Shown here piece after piece: positions 5,213 through 11,117 of a DNA stretch of 12,199 nucleotides. The number at the start of each line of letters is the position of its first letter. The stretch's first letter is position 1. Made by a program: the position numbers and the translations under genes. Location of the stretch: the NCBI GenBank assembly GCA_028865585.1, contig JAGWJU010000022.1, positions 1 through 12,199 on the forward strand. Direction: 5' to 3'. Under the pieces are notes generated by a model. It did not search any database and had not been told where the DNA came from. It was given only the letters and a program-made list of their open reading frames with translations. The DNA comes from Elusimicrobiota bacterium (GTDB lineage: Bacteria; Elusimicrobiota; Elusimicrobia; UBA1565; UBA9628).

Positions 5213-7004
5213 TCTTCTTGGCTCCGGTCAGGTAGGATTCAAAATCTTTGGGGAACTTTTTCAGGTAGGCGCGCGCGACGGCGCCGACGGTGTCGCCCAA
5301 AGCGCAGATGACCTTGCCCGTGATGTTCTCGCCCATGCGGGTGATGTTGGGCAAGTCTTCCGCCACGCCGCCGCCCGCGAAAAGCCGCTCCAAGATGCGC
5401 ACGGTCCAGTTGCTGCCCTCCCGGCAGGGCGTGCACTGGCCGCAGGACTCGTGGGACAAAAAGCGCTCGGTGTTGTGCGCCACCTCGGCCATGTTGACCG
5501 TCTCGTCCATCACGACCACGCCGCCCGCGCCTAAAAACGTGCCGTACTTCTTGGGGCTGTCGAAGTCCATGGGCATCTCGAGCTCGCTGGCGTCGACCGG
5601 AGGCGTGGAGGCGCCGCCGGGCATGACGGCCTTCAACTTCTTGCCGCCCGGGACCCCGCCCGCAGCCTCGACGATCTTGGACAAGGGCGCGCCCATGGGA
5701 AATTCGTAGATGCCGGGCTTGGCCACGTGGCCGCTGACGCTGTAGACCCCGGTGCCGCCGGTGCGCGCCACGCCCAGCTTGGCGAAGGCCTCGCCGCCGC
5801 CGTTTAAGATGGGCGGCAGCATGGAGAGAGTCTCGACGTTGTTGACCACGGTGGGCTTGCCCATCAGGCCCGCGACCGTGGGAAACGGCGGGGGCTGCCT
5901 CGGCCAGGCCTTCTTGCCTTCCATGGTCTCAAGCAATGCGGTGTCCAGGCCGCAGATGTAGGCCCCGGCGCCGCGCATAATCTGGATGCGGCAGGAAAAG
6001 CCCTTGCCCAGGATGTCGTCGCCTATCAAGCCCGCCTTCTCGGCCTCGGCGATGGCCTTGGTCAAAATCTTGTGCTGCACGCCGTACTCGCCGCGGATGA
6101 AAATGAAGGAGTTCTTCGCGCCGATGGCGTAGGAGGCGATCAGGATGCCTTCGAGCAGCTGGTGCGGGTTGGCGGTCATGATGACCCTGTCCTTATAGCA
6201 CGCGGGCTCGGACTCGTCCGCGTTGGTCACCACGAAGCGCGGGCCGGGGACCTTGTCCTCGGGAGGCACGGTGCCCCATTTCATGCCGGTCGGAAATCCA
6301 GCGCCGCCCAAGCCGCGCATGTTGGACTTCTTGACTTCCTCGATGAGATCTTGGCGCTTCATGGAGAGCGCCTTTTCCAAAGCCTTGTAGCCGCCCAGCT
6401 TGCGGTAGGTCTCAAGTTCGCGCAGCTTGGGGTTGTCGTAGTGCTTGGTGAGCACGATGGGAACGTCCTTGGGCGTCCCCAAATAAAATCCGTCCTTGGA
6501 GGGCACGTCCTTCTTGGCCGCGATGTCCGCGATGAGCTCGGGCGTAGCCTGGCCCTTCAAATCGTCGCCCAGCAGGAGGGCGGGCGCGTAGTCGCAGGCG
6601 CCCAGGCACTCCATCTCCTCGAAGCTGAATTCCCCGTCGGGCGTGGTCTCCCCCTCTTTTACGCCCAAAGTCTTTTCCAGGCAGCGGGCCATCTTGTCCG
6701 CGCCGGCCATGGCGCAGGACAGGCCGTGGCAGAGGCCGATGCGCCGCTTGCCCGCGGGCTTCTTGGTGAACATCGGGAAAAACGTGGCTACGCCGTGAAC
6801 GTGGGACACGGTGGTCTTGAAAATCTCCGCGACGTGCTGCTCGTCGGCCGGGGTAATGCAGAGGTGCCACTCCTGCACTTGGCGCAGGGCCTCCAGAAGC
6901 CCCATGATGGGATACGGATAGTGCGTGGTCCAGGACTTGAGGACCTTTTCCTGCTCCGGCGTAAAGGGCGCCTTGGGCGCCGCCACGGCCGCGGCCTTGC
7001 TCAT
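5205..7004 (-). CDS. nuoEF: Fused NuoE-NuoF, NADH-oxidising subunit of complex I
   Basis: One 599-residue reading frame combines two complex I subunits, forming the FMN-containing NADH-oxidising tip. The NuoE part (about 1-175) has the thioredoxin-like [2Fe-2S] N1a motif C92-x4-C97-x35-C133-x3-C137, the exact family spacing. The NuoF part (about 195-599) has the NADH/FMN loop GLGGAGFPTGMKW (231-243), NADESEPACYKDR (261-273), RGEYG (304-308), GAGAYICGLDTALLETMEGK (345-364) and the N3 cluster ligands C521, C524, C527 and C567. The motif usually read as CGEET is CGLDT (351-355), so the glutamate linked to NADH specificity is leucine. No stop, start-like restart or frameshift is visible between the parts. 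Such a fusion is known in HoxF of soluble hydrogenases, but the neighbours make this complex I. The start is supported by a strong ribosome binding site. Confidence 0.95.
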   Translation of the reverse strand: MSKAAAVAAPKAPFTPEQEKVLKSWTTHYPYPIMGLLEALRQVQEWHLCITPADEQHVAEIFKTTVSHVHGVATFFPMFTKKPAGKRRIGLCHGLSCAMAGADKMARCLEKTLGVKEGETTPDGEFSFEEMECLGACDYAPALLLGDDLKGQATPELIADIAAKKDVPSKDGFYLGTPKDVPIVLTKHYDNPKLRELETYRKLGGYKALEKALSMKRQDLIEEVKKSNMRGLGGAGFPTGMKWGTVPPEDKVPGPRFVVTNADESEPACYKDRVIMTANPHQLLEGILIASYAIGAKNSFIFIRGEYGVQHKILTKAIAEAEKAGLIGDDILGKGFSCRIQIMRGAGAYICGLDTALLETMEGKKAWPRQPPPFPTVAGLMGKPTVVNNVETLSMLPPILNGGGEAFAKLGVARTGGTGVYSVSGHVAKPGIYEFPMGAPLSKIVEAAGGVPGGKKLKAVMPGGASTPPVDASELEMPMDFDSPKKYGTFLGAGGVVVMDETVNMAEVAHNTERFLSHESCGQCTPCREGSNWTVRILERLFAGGGVAEDLPNITRMGENITGKVICALGDTVGAVARAYLKKFPKDFESYLTGAKKNG

Positions 7005-8365
7005 CTGTCGAGCTCCCCTCCAATCATGTTCACGGAGCCGAAGGTGGGGATGATGTCCGCCACCCAGCCGCTGTTCAAAAGCTTGGGCAGGGCCGCCATG
7101 ATGTAGAGGCACGGCGGGCGGCAGCGCACGCGGTAGGCCCGGTCGCCGCCGGAAGAGACGATGTGGAAGCCCAGCTCGCCGTTGCCCCCCTCGACCGCGA
7201 AATAGGTCTCCCCGGCCGGGACTTTAACGCCCCAGCTCCACATGACCATCTGGAAGTGGTCCATCAGGCCCTCGATGTTGCCGTAGGTCTCTTCCTTGGG
7301 AGGCATCACGTGCCCTCGGTCGTGCGCACGGGCGGCGCCGTCGGAGCTGCGGCCCATGCCCTCCAGCGTCTGATCGACCTTGGCCTGATACTTATAAAGG
7401 AGGGCCGTATCGCCCTGCTTGCCCTGGTCCTGGAAATCGAAAGCGTTTTCCATCTCGGAGGGCTCCAGGCTGTGCTTGCCCTCGGGGATCTGCTCGAAGC
7501 ACTGCTCCACGATGCGCATGGACTGCTCGATTTCCGCCAGGCGCACCAGGTAGCGGTCGAAGTTGTCGCCCGTGGTGCCCACGGGCACCTCGAAGTTCAG
7601 GCGGTCGTAAATCAGGTAGGGGTGCGCCTTGCGCACGTCGTAGGGCACGCCGGTCGAGCGCAGGAAGGGTCCGGTGATGGAATAGGCCAGGGCGTCCTGC
7701 TTGGAGATGATGCCCGTGCCCTCCATGCGGTCGATGAAAATGCGGTTCTTGGTCAGGAGCCGGTCCGAATCGTGAATATCCTCGCGGATTTTCTTGAAGA
7801 CCGCGCGGCATTTGTCCTTGAAGTCCGGCGGCAAGTCGCCCTTGACGCCGCCCACGCGCGTGTAGGCCGTGGTGATGCGCGCGCCGGTCAGCTGGTCGAT
7901 AAGCTGGTAGAGGTACTCGCGCGACTTGATGAGGTAAAGGAAAACCGTGAACGCGCCCAGCTCCATGGCGGAGGCGCCGACGCAGGTCAGGTGGTCGGTG
8001 ATGCGCGAAATCTCGGAGGCGATGACGCGGATATACTGGCCTCGCTCGGGAACCTCGATGCCGCAGAGCTTCTCCACCGTCATGGCGTAGCCCACGTTGT
8101 TGATGAGCGGCGAGACGTAGTTCAGGCGGTCGGTCCAGGGCACCACGTTGTTCCAGGGCTCGACCTCGGCGTGCTTCTCGAAGGCGCGGTGCAGGTAGCC
8201 GATTTCCGTTTCGGTGTTGACGATTTTCTCGCCCTCGATTTCGAGGACCAGGCGGATGATGCCGTGCATGGCCGGGTGGGCCGGGCCCATGTTGAGCAGA
8301 TAGGTCTGGTGCCGTCGGCCATCGGCCGAGGGCTTTTTGGAAATTTCAGGGGCGGTGTTAGTCAT
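7001..8365 (-). CDS. nuoD: Complex I subunit NuoD (49 kDa type) with insertion
   Basis: NuoD (454 residues) forms the quinone-reducing site with NuoB and NuoH and descends from the [NiFe]-hydrogenase large subunit. Signatures are NMGPAHPAMHG (25-35, keeping the second histidine of HPxxHG), TDRLNYVSPLINN (78-90, keeping the site tyrosine at 83), EISRITDHL (118-126), and the C-terminal GELGFHIVSSGG (396-407) with GELDR at the end (450-454). It is separate from NuoC, unlike the E. coli NuoCD fusion. Between QIPEGK (292-297) and PPKEE (355-359) there are about 57 residues where I recall roughly 10 in typical homologues. This polar insertion contributes to the above-average length. The ATG overlaps nuoC by 8 bases and has no obvious ribosome binding site, suggesting translational coupling. 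Confidence 0.96.
   Translation of the reverse strand: MTNTAPEISKKPSADGRRHQTYLLNMGPAHPAMHGIIRLVLEIEGEKIVNTETEIGYLHRAFEKHAEVEPWNNVVPWTDRLNYVSPLINNVGYAMTVEKLCGIEVPERGQYIRVIASEISRITDHLTCVGASAMELGAFTVFLYLIKSREYLYQLIDQLTGARITTAYTRVGGVKGDLPPDFKDKCRAVFKKIREDIHDSDRLLTKNRIFIDRMEGTGIISKQDALAYSITGPFLRSTGVPYDVRKAHPYLIYDRLNFEVPVGTTGDNFDRYLVRLAEIEQSMRIVEQCFEQIPEGKHSLEPSEMENAFDFQDQGKQGDTALLYKYQAKVDQTLEGMGRSSDGAARAHDRGHVMPPKEETYGNIEGLMDHFQMVMWSWGVKVPAGETYFAVEGGNGELGFHIVSSGGDRAYRVRCRPPCLYIMAALPKLLNSGWVADIIPTFGSVNMIGGELDR
7013..7021 (-). promoter_or_regulatory. Strong ribosome binding site of nuoEF
   Basis: GGAGGGGAG on the minus strand, eight bases before the ATG at 7004. It is the best Shine-Dalgarno match in the window and decides the nuoEF start. 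It lies within the last codons of nuoD, encoding the Gly-Gly-Glu of its C-terminus. Confidence 0.75.
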
Positions 8366-8921
8366 ATTTGACGGTCGGCTCGCTGTGGTTGAAGCTGGGG
8401 TTGCCCGCGGGCTCGCCCGAGGCGGGCCCGATGAGCGGCTGCCTCTTGTTGATGGGATAGTCCTTGCGCAGGGGGTGGCCCTGGAACTCCTCGTAAAGCA
8501 AAAGCCGCTTGATGTCCGGGCGGTCGGTGAACTTCACGCCGAACATGTCCCAGATCTCGCGCTCAAGCCAGTCCGCGATGGGCCACAGCGACATCGCCGA
8601 GCGCAGCACGGGCTCCTCGCCCACGGCCGTATGCAACTCAACGCGGCCCTTGTCCTCGCCGGTCTCCAAATCGATTTTCATGACCTGGTAGATCACGTCG
8701 AAGCGGGCCTCGGCCGGGATGGGCCGGGGCGCGCGCAGCTCTTTGGTCTCGCCGGTCATGCGGTAGGTCTTGTCGTAGGGATCGGCGGAGCCGGGCTCGG
8801 GCCAGGCCGAGTAGTCGACCGCGGTCATGTCCACCAAAACGTTGTAGCCCTCGTCCTTGAGGGCCTTCAAGGCCTCGAAGGCCTTCTTGGGCTCGACCCG
8901 GCGCTTCTCGGGAGCGATCAT
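8358..8921 (-). CDS. nuoC: Complex I subunit NuoC (30 kDa type)
   Basis: NuoC (187 residues) is a cofactor-free peripheral-arm subunit that helps dock NuoD. The family signature is clear in the C-terminal half: DWLEREIWDMFGVKF (117-131), followed by RPDIKRLLLYEEFQGHPLRK (134-153) and DYP. The N-terminal part has the usual alpha-beta segment ending in VDMTAVDY (30-37). A stretch at about 39-72, rich in Pro, Lys and Arg, separates it from RFDVIYQVM and looks like a lineage-specific loop. The frame stays open upstream, but ATG at 8921 overlaps the nuoB stop as ATGA and fits the operon pattern, so I chose it. The C-terminal tail after DYP extends about 31 residues. Confidence 0.94.
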   Translation of the reverse strand: MIAPEKRRVEPKKAFEALKALKDEGYNVLVDMTAVDYSAWPEPGSADPYDKTYRMTGETKELRAPRPIPAEARFDVIYQVMKIDLETGEDKGRVELHTAVGEEPVLRSAMSLWPIADWLEREIWDMFGVKFTDRPDIKRLLLYEEFQGHPLRKDYPINKRQPLIGPASGEPAGNPSFNHSEPTVKYD

Positions 8922-9397
8922 GATCCGATGCCCGAGCGTTGCTTCTGGATCTTGGCCTGGAGCTTGACCAGGCCGTCCAAGACCATCTCCGGGCGCGGCG
9001 GGCAGCCGGGGATGTAGAGGTCGACCGGCACGATGGTGTCGATGCCCTGGACCGTGGCGTAGTTGTTGTAGAAGCCGCCCGTGCAGGTGCACACGCCGAA
9101 GGCCACCACCCACTTGGGGGCGGCCATCTGATCGTAGATGCGGCGCAGCACCGGCGCCATCTTGTGCGAAATCGTGCCCACGACCATCAGGACGTCGGCC
9201 TGGCGGGGCGAGAAGCGCGGGAAGGCCGCGCCGAAGCGGTCCAAGTCGTAGTGCGAGGCCGCGGTCGACATGAATTCCATGCCGCAGCAGGCGGTCACGA
9301 AGGGATACTGGAAAATCGAGTACTTGCGCGCCCACCCCAGCGCGGCGTCCAACTGCGTGGTCACGGCTCCCGCGGGAGCGGCTTCGTCTACCGGCAT
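8918..9397 (-). CDS. nuoB: Complex I subunit NuoB (cluster N2)
   Basis: NuoB (159 residues; PSST family) carries [4Fe-4S] cluster N2, the direct electron donor to quinone. All four ligands are present with family spacing: the tandem C37-C38 (TACCGMEF), C103 in GVCTCTGGFYNNY, and C132 in YIPGCPPRPE. A further cysteine at 105 makes a C-x-C where many homologues read CASSGG; it is not expected to be a ligand. The short N-terminus before WARKYSIFQYPFVTACC is typical of compact NuoB. The ATG lies within the end of nuoA (10-base overlap), with an AAGGGGG ribosome binding site seven bases upstream. Confidence 0.97.
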   Translation of the reverse strand: MPVDEAAPAGAVTTQLDAALGWARKYSIFQYPFVTACCGMEFMSTAASHYDLDRFGAAFPRFSPRQADVLMVVGTISHKMAPVLRRIYDQMAAPKWVVAFGVCTCTGGFYNNYATVQGIDTIVPVDLYIPGCPPRPEMVLDGLVKLQAKIQKQRSGIGS

Positions 9398-9750
9398 TCC
9401 AGCACCCCCTTGCGCCAAAAATACGCCAGCATGAAAAACAGCAGGGCCGTGAACACCGTCATGGAGACGGCCAGGCCCGCGGTCAAGGAGCCGCGGGACA
9501 AGGCCCACGGCATCAGGAAGGCCAGGTCCACGTCGAAGACCACGAAAAGGACCGCGAAGCGGTGGTAGAGCACGGACATCTTCTGCTCGGCCGAGTCGAT
9601 GGGCCGCTCGCCGGTCTCGAAGGGAATGTCCGCGTCGCCCTCGTGCACCGGGTGGGGGCCCAAAAGCCGGTTGGCGTTGGCGAAAAATCCGGTCAGGCCC
9701 AGGACCATCACGAGATCGACGACGATGGCGAGGGCGTTCCAATGGGTCAT
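9388..9750 (-). CDS. nuoA: Complex I membrane subunit NuoA
   Basis: NuoA (120 residues; ND3 family) is a three-helix membrane subunit beside the quinone site. Helices lie at about 8-25, 63-83 and 90-111. The loop after helix 1 contains PFETGERPI (43-51), matching the family's Y/F-E-C/S-G-x-x-P loop. Helix 2 has FVVFDVDLAFLMPWA (69-83), the FDVE motif with aspartate in place of glutamate at 75. An upstream ATG at 9786 is in frame, but the ATG at 9750 overlaps the nuoN stop (ATGA), gives the usual family length, and starts just before helix 1, so it is preferred. Confidence 0.95.
   Translation of the reverse strand: MTHWNALAIVVDLVMVLGLTGFFANANRLLGPHPVHEGDADIPFETGERPIDSAEQKMSVLYHRFAVLFVVFDVDLAFLMPWALSRGSLTAGLAVSMTVFTALLFFMLAYFWRKGVLECR
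9405..9411 (-). promoter_or_regulatory. Ribosome binding site of nuoB
   Basis: AAGGGGG on the minus strand, seven bases before the ATG at 9397 and inside the 3' end of nuoA. It supports the 159-residue NuoB start. Confidence 0.65.
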
Positions 9751-11117
9751 AGCGCCAAGAGCCTCGACATGCAGGTCAGCACCCACGGCGCCAGGCCCAA
9801 AACCGCGGCGGGCACGGCGCAGGTCCAGAGCACGGCCAAGCCCCGTCCCGGCTCAAGCGCAGGCGCTTCCTTCGGAGCGTCCTCAAAATAGAGATCCTTC
9901 AAGAGCGCCAGATAGTAGCCCAAGGCCAAAAGAGCGCCCAACGCCGCCAGGAGAAGCGGGATATAAAGGTGGGCCTTGAAGGCCGCCCAGAAAATCAGCA
10001 GCTTGGCCAAGAAGCCCGCGGTGGGCGGCACGCCGCCCAGAGCCAGAAGCAGGACCGCGAAGGCCGAGGCGGCCTTGGGGTCGCGCGCGCCCAGGCCGTG
10101 AAGGTCCGCGCGGGTCTTGGCGCCGGTGGCCTTTAAGAAGGAGAATGCGCCGTTGTTCATGAAAAGGTAAGCCGCCAGATAGAAGAACACCGCCACGGCC
10201 GCGTCGGGCGACGCGCCCAAAGCCGCCCAGGCGCCCACGCCCAGGATGATGTTGCCCGCGTGCGCCATCGAGGAGTAGGCCAGCAGCCGCTGCAGGCGCT
10301 CCTGCTTGAGCGCCAGCGCCGCGCCGAAAATCATGGTGGCCGCGCCGAACCACGGCAACGCCCGCGAAAACGCTCCCGCGGGAGAAAGCGAGGCCAAGCG
10401 CATCAAGAGGAGCACGCCGCCGGCCTTGAGCGCCGTGGACAAAAAGCCCGTCAACTCGGGATCGGACGCCTCGTAGACGTCCGGCAGCCAGAAGTGGAGA
10501 GGAAAGGCGCCGATCTTAAAGAGCGCGGCCGAGCCCATCAAGGCGATGCCCGCCTCGGCGCCGTAACCTCCGGGACCCGCGAAGGACATGGTCTTTTGCG
10601 TGAAGTAATAGAGCGCCAGGCCCAGCAGGAAGAGCCCGCCCGCGGCGCCGCCCGCGAAGAAGTACTTGATCGCGGCCTCGACCGAGGTCTTGGCCCCGCC
10701 GCGGCTGCGCGCCACTAGAAGATAAGCGGGCAGGGACATCAACTCCAGGCCGATGAAGAGCATCAAAAGGTTCGCCGAAACCGCCAGAATCCCCAGGCCC
10801 AGAAGGCTGCCCAGCACCAGCGCCGGGGCGACCTCGCTTTCCGCCGCCATCAGAAAAGCCAGCGGCAGGGCCGCGGCGTAGAACACCAGCTGCCAGGAAA
10901 ATCCCAAACCGTCCAAGCCCACCAGCGCGTCGCCCGCGCCGGGGTGCGCGCCGAAGGCCAGCGCGAAGGCGCAAAAAATCACCAGGATCATGAGGCTCTT
11001 GATGAACTTGGGATTAAAAGCCGCCATGCCGGCGCCCAAGACGCCCAAAATTCCCGCCGCCAGCGCCATCTGCGGCGCCAAAAGCCCGCCCACCGCCGCC
11101 GCGCTCAGGGCGTTCAC
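9747..11117 (-). CDS. nuoN: Complex I antiporter-like subunit NuoN
   Basis: NuoN (456 residues; ND2 family) is one of the antiporter-like proton-translocating subunits of the membrane arm. Multiple hydrophobic helices fill the protein. Key charged residues in the helices are visible: E125 (GLELMSLPAY), K151 (AAIKYF), K201 (LFKIGAFPLHFWLPD), K231 (STALKAGG) and K372 (PPTAGFLAKLLIFW). The signature LLAYSSMAHAGN is at 278-289. The start is taken as GTG at 11117, which overlaps the nuoM stop as GTGA and has AAGGGG eight bases upstream. The frame stays open further upstream, but that stretch lies inside nuoM. NuoN directly precedes nuoA here, whereas in canonical operons it is the last gene. Confidence 0.95.
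   Translation of the reverse strand: MNALSAAAVGGLLAPQMALAAGILGVLGAGMAAFNPKFIKSLMILVIFCAFALAFGAHPGAGDALVGLDGLGFSWQLVFYAAALPLAFLMAAESEVAPALVLGSLLGLGILAVSANLLMLFIGLELMSLPAYLLVARSRGGAKTSVEAAIKYFFAGGAAGGLFLLGLALYYFTQKTMSFAGPGGYGAEAGIALMGSAALFKIGAFPLHFWLPDVYEASDPELTGFLSTALKAGGVLLLMRLASLSPAGAFSRALPWFGAATMIFGAALALKQERLQRLLAYSSMAHAGNIILGVGAWAALGASPDAAVAVFFYLAAYLFMNNGAFSFLKATGAKTRADLHGLGARDPKAASAFAVLLLALGGVPPTAGFLAKLLIFWAAFKAHLYIPLLLAALGALLALGYYLALLKDLYFEDAPKEAPALEPGRGLAVLWTCAVPAAVLGLAPWVLTCMSRLLAL

Noticed and set aside
5205..7004. NuoEF as a HoxF-type subunit of a soluble NAD-linked hydrogenase
   Set aside because: No hydrogenase large or small subunit genes are present, and NuoA, B, C, D, G, H, I, M and N with a complete N2 site surround it.
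7001..8365. NuoD as a [NiFe]-hydrogenase large subunit
   Set aside because: The CxxC nickel-binding pairs at the two termini are absent, and the N-terminal HPxxHG and C-terminal GELDR signatures are those of quinone-reducing NuoD.
7163..8371. A 402-codon open frame on the + strand opposite nuoD (a similar one of 344 codons opposite nuoEF at 6072-7106)
   Set aside because: These are antisense shadows. High GC makes stops rare on the opposite strand, the translations are Ala/Gly/Val/His/Leu-rich with no family motif, and the minus-strand genes have full catalytic signatures.
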